NCBI GenBank assembly: GCA_046483565.1
Contig: JAWOCZ010000280.1
Coordinates: forward strand, 1-40,959
Direction: 5' to 3'
From: T1Sed10-7 sp046483565
GTDB taxonomy: Bacteria; Actinomycetota; Nitriliruptoria; Nitriliruptorales; Nitriliruptoraceae
Length of the DNA stretch: 40,959 nt
The translations under genes and the position numbers were made by a program. Shown here in pieces: positions 8,344-16,025 of this stretch. The notes beneath the pieces were generated by a model. The model did no database searches and was not told where the DNA came from. It saw nothing but the letters and a program-made list of their open reading frames with translations. How positions within the stretch are numbered: the stretch's first letter is position 1; each line of letters begins with the position of its first letter.

Positions 8344-9343
8344 CGAGGGCCGAACGTAGGTGGGCCAGCGCGGCGTCGTCGAGCTGTGCGCTGGAGAGGC
8401 TCACCCGGTCGGCCAGGCCCTGGTAGCGCTCGCGTACGACGGCGCCGACCTCGTCGGGCGCAGCGACGATGGCGAAGGTCTCGAGGACCTCGTCCGGGAT
8501 CATCGCCGGCATCTCCTGCCAGCGCTGCTCGAGTGAGGCAGCGTGCAGCCGGTCGTGCAGCTCCCCCCACCCGTGCAGCTCGAGGACCGCCTTGTAGGCC
8601 GGGGTGGAGCCGTAGAAGGACAGCTGCCCGCGCACCGTCGTCTCGCTGGCGGCGCGTTCCTCCTCGGTCCGTCCCGTCACGACGAACACCGGCAGCACGA
8701 CCTCGAGGTCGCCGCGTTGCCGCCCCGCCGCCGTCGCCCCCTGCTCGAGGTTGGGCAGGGTGACCTCCCTGAGGTACCGGGCGGTGGTGAAGGCGTGCGC
8801 CAGGAGCCCATCCGCCACCTCGCCGGTCACTCGGGTCATCAGCGGACCCACGGCGGCGAGCCACACCCGCGGGTCACCGAAACCGTGATCCTCGGGGGTG
8901 AAGAACGGGGTCATGAGGGTGTGCGAGGTGAACTCACCGCGGAAGTCGAGCCGCTCGCCGGTCCGCCACGCCCCCCAGATCGCGCGCAGGGCGAGGACGT
9001 ACTCGCGCATCCGGGCCGCCGGCTTCGACCACTCGGCCGAGAATCGCTTCTCGATGTGGGGCTTGATCTGGGAGCCGAGCCCGAGCACGAACCGGCCACC
9101 GGTCAGGGCCTGCAGGTCGTGGGCCGCGTAGGCGACGTGCATCGGGCTGCGGGGGAAGGCCACGGCGATGGCCGTCCCCACCTGCATCTCGCCGGAGACC
9201 GTGCCGGCGATCGCCGCGGCGAGGAAGGGGTCGTGCACGGTCTCGGAGACGAACCAGCCGTCGTAGCCCCGGTCGCGCGCGCTGCTCACGGCCTCCGCGG
9301 TCGCGGCCAGCGGGTGGCCGTAGGTCATCTCATCGAGCTTCAC
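8333..9343 (-). CDS. LLM class, probably F420-dependent, oxidoreductase
   Basis: 336 residues with the luciferase-like TIM-barrel pattern: MTYGHPLAATAEAVSSARDR at the N-terminus, then GTAIAVAFPRSPMHVAYAA and LTGGRFVLGLGSQIKPHIEKRF. This layout matches the actinobacterial F420-dependent LLM families. The cofactor is F420 or FMN; F420 is more likely for this subgroup. The substrate is unknown. I chose GTG at 9343 because GAGGAG lies 6 nt upstream; the open frame extends further upstream but that part has unnatural composition and overlaps the thioesterase gene. The gap to the thioesterase gene is 19 bases. Confidence 0.86.
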   Translation of the reverse strand: MKLDEMTYGHPLAATAEAVSSARDRGYDGWFVSETVHDPFLAAAIAGTVSGEMQVGTAIAVAFPRSPMHVAYAAHDLQALTGGRFVLGLGSQIKPHIEKRFSAEWSKPAARMREYVLALRAIWGAWRTGERLDFRGEFTSHTLMTPFFTPEDHGFGDPRVWLAAVGPLMTRVTGEVADGLLAHAFTTARYLREVTLPNLEQGATAAGRQRGDLEVVLPVFVVTGRTEEERAASETTVRGQLSFYGSTPAYKAVLELHGWGELHDRLHAASLEQRWQEMPAMIPDEVLETFAIVAAPDEVGAVVRERYQGLADRVSLSSAQLDDAALAHLRSALGDA

Positions 9344-9362
9344 GACGCGCTCCTCACCCGGG

Positions 9363-9869
9363 TCACGCGGACCCGACCTGCTCGGGATCGACGTTCGCCA
9401 GCCGGACCTGCCCCCGGGCGACGGCGACGTGGTCGCTGGCCCGCGACAGCACGACCTGCCACAGCTGCTGGCTCCGGCCAACGTGGATCGGCGTGGCGAC
9501 GGCGTCGATCCGACCCTGGCGGTGGCTGCGCAGGAAATCCGTGCTGTTGCTCACCCCGACCACGAACCGCCCGCTGGCAGCCACCTGCAGCGCCGCGGCC
9601 ACCGACGCCAGGGACTCCACCACCGAGCACCACACGCCGCCGTGGACGATGCCGTAGGGCTGGTGGTGGCGCTCGTCGACCTCCAGGTGGGCGTGGGCCG
9701 CCTCGAGGCTGATCCGGTCCCACACGAGCCCGAGGGTGGCGGTCCCGAACCCGTCGCGCTCGAAGGCGAACAGGCCCTCGAGCTCCTCGGCGTGGACCGA
9801 GTCCCCCGCCTGCAACCGTGCGAGCACGGCGGCCATGGACCCGTCCTGGTCCCCCGGCATCTGTGTCAT
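9363..9869 (-). CDS. PaaI-type hotdog thioesterase
   Basis: 168 residues with a single hotdog fold. YGIVHGGVWCSVVESLASVA (residues 72-91) holds the PaaI signature: His76-Gly-Gly and an acidic residue, Glu85, where the family has the catalytic Asp or Glu. GVSNSTDFLRS (105-115) is the second family motif. It should hydrolyse acyl- or aroyl-CoA thioesters, perhaps to rescue CoA. ATG at 9869 follows GGGAGAG by a short spacer. It leads a unit with the luciferase-like oxidoreductase and the EamA transporter. A TAGCGT -10 candidate is at 9925-9930. Confidence 0.88.
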   Translation of the reverse strand: MTQMPGDQDGSMAAVLARLQAGDSVHAEELEGLFAFERDGFGTATLGLVWDRISLEAAHAHLEVDERHHQPYGIVHGGVWCSVVESLASVAAALQVAASGRFVVGVSNSTDFLRSHRQGRIDAVATPIHVGRSQQLWQVVLSRASDHVAVARGQVRLANVDPEQVGSA

Positions 9870-9924
9870 CGCTCTCCCGCCAACCAGGTCTCCACCGGCG
9901 ACGACCGTGTGGACCGTGACGGGA

Positions 9925-9930
9925 ACGCTA
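9925..9930 (-). promoter_or_regulatory. Candidate -10 element for the thioesterase operon
   Basis: TAGCGT on the minus strand in the 221-bp gap between the divergent thioesterase and ilvD genes. It fits TANNNT; no -35 is obvious. I see no clear ilvD promoter in the rest of this gap. Confidence 0.3.
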
Positions 9931-10090
9931 GCGCGCCAGCCGTCCCACCCGGCTGTCGGCACGAGCGGTCGGCGCCGCGACGGGTTCGTGCTCCCGGGCC
10001 GCTCCGGCTCGACGGAGGCGGCGACCGTGTGGTCAGATGGCGTGCAGAGCGATCCCCCACCCGATCCGCCCGAGCCGCAGGAGCCCCGCG

Positions 10091-11785
10091 ATGGTCGACC
10101 GCGCACCCGATGTCAAACCGCACAGCCGCGACGTCACCGACGGCTACGAGCGCGCGCCCGCCCGCGCGATGCTGCGTGCGATCGGCATGGGTGACGACGA
10201 CTGGTCCAAACCGCAGATCGGCGTCGCCTCGTCCTGGAACGAGGTCACCCCCTGCAACCTGCCGCTCGACCGGCTCGCGAAGCAGGCCAAGGAGGGTGTC
10301 CGCGAGGCCGGCGGCTTCCCGATCGAGTTCAACACGATCGCGGTCTCGGACGGCATCGCGATGGGGCACGAGGGCATGCGTGCCTCGCTGGTGTCGCGTG
10401 AGGTCATCGCCGATTCGGTGGAGACGGTGATGCATGCCGAGCGGCTCGACGGCATGGTCACCTTCGCCGGCTGTGACAAGTCGCTGCCCGGCATGATCAT
10501 GGCTTCGGTGCGCCTGGACGTGGCCAGCACCTTCCTCTACGGCGGCTCGATCCTCCCCGGCCACCACGCCGGGAAGGACATCACGATCCAGGAGGTCTTC
10601 GAGGCGGTCGGTGCTCGGGGTCGCGGAGCGATCGACGACGAGGAGCTGCTCGCCATCGAACGGGTGGCCTGTCCGACCGAGGGCGCCTGTGGCGGGATGT
10701 TCACCGCCAACACCATGGCGTCGGCGATCGAGGCCATGGGCATGGCGCTCCCCGGCTCCTCGAGCGCACCGGCGATCGATGCGCGTCGCGACGGGTTCGC
10801 GCGCCGCTCCGGCGCCTCGGTCGTCCGCCAGCTGGAACTGGGTATCACCGCCCGCGACATCGTGACCCGTGCAGCGCTCGAGAACGCGATCGCGGTCGTC
10901 ATGGCGGTGGGCGGCTCCACCAACGCCGTCCTGCACCTGATGGCGATCGCCCGTGAGGCCGAGGTGGAGCTGCACCTCGACGACTTCGACCGCATCGGTC
11001 GCCGCGTCCCCCACATCGCCGACACCAAGCCCGGCGGCCGGTTCGTCATGACCGACCTCGACCGGATCGGAGGGGTGCCGGTCGTCCTCAAGGAGCTGCT
11101 CGACGCCGGCTTGCTGCACGGCGATGCGCTCACGGTGACCGGGCGCACGATGGCCGAGGAGCTCGCGGACATGGACATCCCCGACCCGGACGGCGAGGTG
11201 GTGCACCCCCTCGACCGGCCCATCCACGACGCCGGCGGCCTGGCGATCCTGCGCGGCTCGCTGGCGCCGGACGGCGCGGTCGTCAAGATCGCCGGGCTCA
11301 CCGACGACCAGATGACCTTCGAGGGGCCGGCCCGCGTCTTCGACGGCGAACAGGGGGCGATGGAGGCGGTGCTCACGGGCCAGATCGTCGATGGGGACGT
11401 GATCGTGATCCGCTACGAGGGCCCCAAGGGCGGCCCCGGGATGCGCGAGATGCTCGCGGTCACCTCTGCCGTCAAGGGCGCCGGGCTCGGGAGCACGGTC
11501 GCCCTGCTGACCGACGGGCGGTTCTCCGGGGCGACCCACGGGTTCTCCATCGGCCACGTGGCGCCCGAAGCCACCGACGCCGGCCCGATCGCCTTCGTGC
11601 GGGAGGGGGACCGGATCAGCATCGATGTCGCCAGCCGCACGATGGACCTGCTCGTCGACGATGCGGAGCTCGCGGCTCGACGCCAGGGCTGGGAGCCGCT
11701 GCCCCCGCGCTACACCCGCGGCGTGCTGGCCAAGTACGCCCGCACCGTCAACTCGGCGAGCCTGGGCGCGACCACCTCGATCTGA
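10091..11785 (+). CDS. ilvD: Dihydroxy-acid dehydratase
   Basis: 564 residues, the normal length. Converts dihydroxyisovalerate and dihydroxymethylvalerate to the 2-oxo acids of valine, isoleucine, leucine and pantothenate synthesis. Conserved motifs: SSWNEVTPCNLPL, FAGCDKSLPGM and CPTEGACGGMFTANTM; Cys55, Cys128 and Cys200 should hold the Fe-S cluster. The C-terminal KGGPGMREML and LTDGRFSGATHG motifs are intact. ATG at 10091 follows AGGAG (10079-10083) by 7 nt; an upstream in-frame ATG at 10037 lacks a site and adds residues unlike the family. No ilv neighbours are present, so it stands alone here. Confidence 0.96.
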   Translation: MVDRAPDVKPHSRDVTDGYERAPARAMLRAIGMGDDDWSKPQIGVASSWNEVTPCNLPLDRLAKQAKEGVREAGGFPIEFNTIAVSDGIAMGHEGMRASLVSREVIADSVETVMHAERLDGMVTFAGCDKSLPGMIMASVRLDVASTFLYGGSILPGHHAGKDITIQEVFEAVGARGRGAIDDEELLAIERVACPTEGACGGMFTANTMASAIEAMGMALPGSSSAPAIDARRDGFARRSGASVVRQLELGITARDIVTRAALENAIAVVMAVGGSTNAVLHLMAIAREAEVELHLDDFDRIGRRVPHIADTKPGGRFVMTDLDRIGGVPVVLKELLDAGLLHGDALTVTGRTMAEELADMDIPDPDGEVVHPLDRPIHDAGGLAILRGSLAPDGAVVKIAGLTDDQMTFEGPARVFDGEQGAMEAVLTGQIVDGDVIVIRYEGPKGGPGMREMLAVTSAVKGAGLGSTVALLTDGRFSGATHGFSIGHVAPEATDAGPIAFVREGDRISIDVASRTMDLLVDDAELAARRQGWEPLPPRYTRGVLAKYARTVNSASLGATTSI

Positions 11786-11794
11786 GCGCACGGG

Positions 11795-11800
11795 TAGCCT
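11795..11800 (+). promoter_or_regulatory. Candidate -10 element for the gene at 11835
   Basis: TAGCCT lies just after the ilvD stop, 35 bases before the next GTG start. Could give the small gene its own promoter; no -35 seen. Confidence 0.25.
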
Positions 11801-11834
11801 CGCGCTCGTCACGTCGTCCACCGCGAGGTCACCC

Positions 11835-12323
11835 GTGCAGTTCGAGGAACTGCGGTTCGTCTGCCAGGAAGCGGCGATCGATCTGGTCCGCACCCGGGGG
11901 CGTCCCCTGCCCCCGACGGTGGTCCTGCCGGGGCCCGAGCGGACGCAGTTGCTGACGTTGCCCGAGCTGCCGGCGGAGGACGAGGACCGTCACGCCGTGC
12001 TCGCCCAGCTCGCTGCCGATCACCTCACCGCCGGCGGGGTCCCCTGCTGGGGGTTCGTCGCCGAGGCGGAGATCGACGAGCGGGACGCGGTCGTCGTCGT
12101 CTACGGGGCGCGCCGCCACGCGCCCCACCTGACCGGGTCGTGGTTCACCCCCGAGGGAGGTCTGGAGGAGTTCGCGGCCGACGAGGAGCTCGACGCGACG
12201 GCGCTGCCGTTCCTGCACCCACTGCAGCATGCGGTGGACGCGCTGCCGGCGGCCGGCGACGTGTTCGCCGCTGCCGATCCGAAGCGCGCCGGACCCTCAT
12301 CGGGGCTCCCGATCGTCGAGTGA
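11835..12323 (+). CDS. Hypothetical protein, acidic, 162 residues
   Basis: I do not recognise this protein. It starts at GTG 11835 with GAGG upstream and begins MQFEELRFVCQEAAIDLV. It is soluble in appearance, rich in Asp, Glu and Ala, with no membrane segment or signal peptide and two cysteines (in FVCQ and VPCWG). A central strand-like segment DAVVVVYGARR and the text GSWFTPEGGLEEF stand out. It follows ilvD by 49 bases in the same direction and ends 107 bases before a converging gene. Codon use looks native (third positions strongly G/C), so I regard it as a real gene. Confidence 0.7.
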   Translation: MQFEELRFVCQEAAIDLVRTRGRPLPPTVVLPGPERTQLLTLPELPAEDEDRHAVLAQLAADHLTAGGVPCWGFVAEAEIDERDAVVVVYGARRHAPHLTGSWFTPEGGLEEFAADEELDATALPFLHPLQHAVDALPAAGDVFAAADPKRAGPSSGLPIVE

Positions 12324-12429
12324 GCGTGCCGCGACCGGCGACCTGCTCCCCCGTCGGCCCGAGACCCGACCACACCCGGCTCAGGGCCGCGCGGCCGACA
12401 GCCGCCGTGGCTCGAGCACGGCCCGGACG

Positions 12430-13782
12430 CTAGCCCACCTCGCCGGAGCGCTCGGGTGCTCGCAGCTCCACCTCGCCGGCCCGGCGTCCCTCGAGGCTGC
12501 GCACGGTCACCGCCCACCCGTCGTCGGTGACGTACCGATCGCCGGCGATCACCAACCGGCCCAGCTGCTCGACGAGCCACCCGGACAACGTCTCGGCGTC
12601 ACCCTCCCCGAGATCGATGCCGGTCAGCCGCTCGACCTCGTCGCGACGGACGATGCCCGGCACCTTCCAGACACGGTCCCGGTCACCACCGAGCCGGTGT
12701 TCCTCGTCGTACTCGTCGGCGATCTCGCCAACGAGCTCCTCCAGGACATCCTCCAGCGTCAGCAACCCGGCCGTGCCACCGAACTCGTCGACCACCAGCA
12801 CGGCGTGGGCACGGCGCTCGAGCATCTCCTGCAGCAGGTGCTCGAGGTCGCGCGAAGCCGGAACGGCGACGATCGGCCGGACGAGCCCGCTGACGGGGGT
12901 GGTCGCCAGCGCCAGGTCGGTGCCGGTGAGCAGATCCTTGACGTGGACCATCCCGACGACGTGGTCGATGTCCCCGTGGAAGACCGGGAACCGGGTGTGG
13001 CCGGTCTCCCGCGCCACCTCGAGCACGTCCGTACCCATGGCGGTGTCATCGATCGCGGCGAGGTCGACCCGGGGGGTCATCGCCGCCTCTGCTTCGATGT
13101 CGGACAGCTGCAGCGCCGCCCGCATCACCTGGGCGTCGACGTCGGCGATCGTGCCCACCTCGGTCGCTTCGACCAGCGCCAGTGCCAGCTCCGAGGGGCT
13201 GTGGGCGAGCTGGTGCTCGTCGATCGGCTCCACGCGCACGGCCCGCAGGAGTGCGTTGGCCACCCCGTTCAGCAGCAGGATCAGGGGGCGCAGGAGGGTC
13301 ACGAACACCGCGAACGGCAGGGCGAGCCACAGCGCCACCGTCTCGGCCCGCGCGACGGCGAGGTTCTTCGGCGCCATCTCCCCGATCACCATGTGGAGGA
13401 ACACCACGATGGCCAGGGCCAGGACCACCGCCACCGCCGGCACCGCCCCCCGCGGCAGGGGGCTGACACCGAGCACGTCGACGAACAGGACGACCAGCGC
13501 CGGCTGCGCCACGGCACCGAGCCCGAGCGAGGAGATCGTGCTACCCAACTGGGCACCGGAGAAGGTGACCGAGAGCTCACGCAACGCCTTCAGGGCCTGC
13601 ACCGCGCGCCGATCACCGGCCTCTGCCGCCTGCTCGATCCGGGACCGGCGGGCGGCCAGCAGACCGATCTCGACGGCGACGAAGCACCCGTTGGCCACGA
13701 GCAGGCCTGCACCCAGCACGAGCGCCACCCAGGAGATGCTCCCACCTGCGAGCCGGTCCGCGGCGACGGCGAGCATCATCAC
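12430..13782 (-). CDS. CNNM/CorC-type hemolysin family membrane protein, copy 2
   Basis: 450 residues: an N-terminal CNNM (DUF21) domain with about four membrane helices (residues 1-190, including MVIGEMAPKNLAVARAE), a CBS-domain pair (about 205-330, with MTPRVDLAAID and VLVVDEFGGTAGLLTLEDVLEE), and a C-terminal CorC/HlyC domain (about 350-440). Proteins of this kind are linked to magnesium or cobalt efflux; the name hemolysin is historical. The GTG start overlaps the stop of the upstream paralogue as GTGA (13779-13782), so the two are co-translated and may form a heteromer. Confidence 0.92.
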   Translation of the reverse strand: MMMLAVAADRLAGGSISWVALVLGAGLLVANGCFVAVEIGLLAARRSRIEQAAEAGDRRAVQALKALRELSVTFSGAQLGSTISSLGLGAVAQPALVVLFVDVLGVSPLPRGAVPAVAVVLALAIVVFLHMVIGEMAPKNLAVARAETVALWLALPFAVFVTLLRPLILLLNGVANALLRAVRVEPIDEHQLAHSPSELALALVEATEVGTIADVDAQVMRAALQLSDIEAEAAMTPRVDLAAIDDTAMGTDVLEVARETGHTRFPVFHGDIDHVVGMVHVKDLLTGTDLALATTPVSGLVRPIVAVPASRDLEHLLQEMLERRAHAVLVVDEFGGTAGLLTLEDVLEELVGEIADEYDEEHRLGGDRDRVWKVPGIVRRDEVERLTGIDLGEGDAETLSGWLVEQLGRLVIAGDRYVTDDGWAVTVRSLEGRRAGEVELRAPERSGEVG

Positions 13783-15095
13783 GCCATACCCCCGTCGCCG
13801 TCGAGCTCACGGACCACCAACTCGGTGATGCGGGTGCCGTCCAGCCCGCTGACGGTCAACTCGAGACCGCCGTGCTGTACCACCTCCCCGACCACGGGCA
13901 GGTGGCCGAGCTGATCGAGGACGAACCCCGCCAGGGTCTCGTAGGCACCGCCCGGCAGAGGCTCCCCGAACAGGTCGCTGGCCCGATCGACGCGCAGGCG
14001 GGCATCCACGATGGTCCGACCCGGGCCGATGCGTCGCAGGGTGAGGCTGCGTGCGTCGAACTCGTCCTCTATCTCCCCGACCAGCTCCTCGAGAACGTCC
14101 TCGAGCGTGACGATGCCGGCGGTGCCACCGTGTTCATCGATCACGAGCGCCGCCGTCCGCTGCTCCCGCCGCAGGTCGGCCAGCAGCCGCCGCAGACGGC
14201 CCGATTCGGGGACGACGAGCATGGGGGTCGCCAGGTCGGCCACCGGGGTGGTGGCGTACGCCGACGGCGGCACGGCCAGCAGGTCCTTGAGGTGCACGCT
14301 GCCGATCACGTCGTCCTCGTGCGCCCCGTGGACGGGGAACCGGCTGTAGCCGGTGCGCTGCGCCGCGACGCGCAGATCGGCCAGCGTGGCCCCGGCATGC
14401 AGCCACACGACATCGGGGCGGGGGACCATCACCTCCTCGGTCCGGCGATCGCCGAGTTCCACGGCCCGGTGCAGCAGCCTCGTCTGCTCGCGGCTGAGGC
14501 TGCCCGTCTGCCCAGGCGCGCGGATGATGCGCGCCAGCTCGTCCAGGGTGCGACCACCGGAGAGCTCGGTCGCGACCTCGACCCGCAGCACGTGCACGGT
14601 GACGAGCTCGGCAACACGGTCGAAGAGCCGGATCACCGGCCTGAACGCCAGGCCGAAGACGCGGGTCAGCGGCACGACCCCCCGGGCGATCGGCACGGGC
14701 CGGGCGATCGCCAGGCTCTTCGGCACCAGCTCACCGAGCACCATCTGCGCCGAGGCGACCAGCAGGAACGCCACACCGACGCTGATCGGCAAGGCGGCCT
14801 GCGCGGGTAGCCCGACCAGTGCCAGCAGCGGGCGGACCAGGGTGTCACCGATCGCGCGTTCGGTGAGGAAGCCCAGGAGCAGCGAGGTCGCCGTGATACC
14901 GAACTGCGCCGAAGAGAGGGCGAAGGAGACGTCCGAGAGCTCGTCGACGACCACCCGGGCCCGTCGGTCCCCTTCGGCGACGAGCTTCTCGACCGTCGGC
15001 CGACGGATGGCGACCAGGGAGAACTCCGCCGCGACGAAGAGAGCGTTGGCGGCGACGAGCGCGACCGCGAGACCAAGCACCCACCAGCCGGTCAC
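13779..15095 (-). CDS. CNNM/CorC-type hemolysin family membrane protein, copy 1
   Basis: 438 residues with the same order of domains as the downstream paralogue: membrane CNNM domain (1-190, with GELVPKSLAIARP), CBS pair (about 205-325, with MVPRPDVVWLHAG and LVIDEHGGTAGIVTLEDVLEE), and CorC/HlyC domain (about 340-425). Tandem pairs of these genes are common in actinobacteria and the two copies have clearly diverged. The GTG start at 15095 has only a weak ribosome site. The TetR gene lies 70 bases upstream in the same direction, so partial co-transcription is possible. Likely divalent-cation transport; not certain. Confidence 0.92.
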   Translation of the reverse strand: MTGWWVLGLAVALVAANALFVAAEFSLVAIRRPTVEKLVAEGDRRARVVVDELSDVSFALSSAQFGITATSLLLGFLTERAIGDTLVRPLLALVGLPAQAALPISVGVAFLLVASAQMVLGELVPKSLAIARPVPIARGVVPLTRVFGLAFRPVIRLFDRVAELVTVHVLRVEVATELSGGRTLDELARIIRAPGQTGSLSREQTRLLHRAVELGDRRTEEVMVPRPDVVWLHAGATLADLRVAAQRTGYSRFPVHGAHEDDVIGSVHLKDLLAVPPSAYATTPVADLATPMLVVPESGRLRRLLADLRREQRTAALVIDEHGGTAGIVTLEDVLEELVGEIEDEFDARSLTLRRIGPGRTIVDARLRVDRASDLFGEPLPGGAYETLAGFVLDQLGHLPVVGEVVQHGGLELTVSGLDGTRITELVVRELDGDGGMA

Positions 15096-15165
15096 GGGAT
15101 GGTTCGCAGGCGGCGATGTCGAGGGGGCTCCACACCGTGAGCCTAGCCCCCCCGCTCCCGCCTCC

Positions 15166-15741
15166 TCAGGCGACGGGCGGGGACCCCACGGCCTGGTGGG
15201 AAGGCAGCAGCTGGCGGGCGTGCGCGCGCATGTCGAAGCCCGGATCGACCAGCGCGGTCATGCCGAGTCCCGTCAGGGCGCCGAGCATCACCTCGGCGCG
15301 GGCGACGGCCTCGGCCTCGGTCAGGCCGGGCTCCTCACGCTGCCAGGCATCCGCGAACCGCTCGACCCGTCGCCGGTGGCTGCGAAGCACCCGCGCCGCG
15401 ATGGCCGGATCGGTCAAGCCCCGACCCGCGAGCTGGAGGTAGATCCGCGCGATCGGCGACGAGCCGGTCATGAAGGCCACGAACGCATCCACGAGGTCGT
15501 CGAGGGTGTCCGTACCGGCCCCGGCTGGATCCGGGTCGACCGCCCCGATCGCTTCGCGGATCACCTCGAAGACCGCATCGTCCTTGGAGGCGAACAGGTT
15601 GTAGAAGCTCCCCGCGCCGACGCGTGCCTGCGCGGTGATCGCCTTGAGCGTGACCCCTTCGATGCCGACCTCGGCAAGCAGGCGACGTGTGGCGGACAGG
15701 ATCCGCTCACGGGTCTCGAGCCCGACGCGGTACCTGGCCAT
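15166..15741 (-). CDS. TetR family transcriptional regulator
   Basis: 191 residues. The N-terminal helix-turn-helix is clear: ETRERILSATRRLLAEVG followed by VTLKAITAQARVGAGSFYNL and FASKDDAVFEV (residues 9-60). The C-terminal part is all-helical, as in ligand-binding TetR domains. ATG at 15741 has an excellent AGGAGGAGG site just upstream; a longer frame to 15816 is less likely. It is divergent from the FadE5-like dehydrogenase, with paired operator-like sites in between. By analogy with other acyl-CoA-responsive TetR proteins it probably represses that gene and itself, and may sense an acyl-CoA. This is inference from position. Confidence 0.92.
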   Translation of the reverse strand: MARYRVGLETRERILSATRRLLAEVGIEGVTLKAITAQARVGAGSFYNLFASKDDAVFEVIREAIGAVDPDPAGAGTDTLDDLVDAFVAFMTGSSPIARIYLQLAGRGLTDPAIAARVLRSHRRRVERFADAWQREEPGLTEAEAVARAEVMLGALTGLGMTALVDPGFDMRAHARQLLPSHQAVGSPPVA

Positions 15742-15873
15742 CGGACACCTCCTCCTCGCACGCGCGGTCGTTGGGGGCCCACGCTTGCGGTCGTTGGTCC
15801 CTGGCGCCGAGCCCACGGTGCGCGGAACCTAGCCGTAGCGGCAGTTCGGTCGCGGGACGCCAGCTTGCAGAAA

Positions 15874-15927
15874 TGGAGCGGACACTCCAAGATGTAGTAT
15901 ACGTTCCAAGATGGAACATCCGCTCCA
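15874..15927. promoter_or_regulatory. Operator/promoter region between TetR and FadE5-like genes
   Basis: Two inverted copies of the 16-bp site TGGAGCGGAYRYTCCA lie at 15874-15889 (plus) and 15912-15927 (minus). Each copy is itself an imperfect palindrome (TGGAG, 6 bases, CTCCA in the first). A third palindrome, GTTCCA-AGA-TGGAAC, is at 15903-15917. The element YTCCAAGATG occurs twice in direct orientation, 19 bases apart (15885-15894, 15904-15913). The core is unusually AT-rich and carries -10-like hexamers in both directions: TAGTAT (plus, 15895-15900) and TATACT (minus, 15901-15896). The arrangement is what one expects for a TetR dimer pair blocking two divergent promoters. No good -35 was found. 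Confidence 0.75.
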
Positions 15928-16025
15928 GCTCTGGCGTTGCCAGAGGGACCGGAGAACGGTCTCAGCCCGACGCGCCGGGAGTCCGCGCCGCGTGGAGACC
16001 CGACCGGTGGACCGAGGGAGATGCC

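Noticed and set aside
9866..11893. A 675-codon minus-strand frame opposite ilvD
   Set aside because: It is antisense to an intact, well conserved ilvD and has no recognisable domain.
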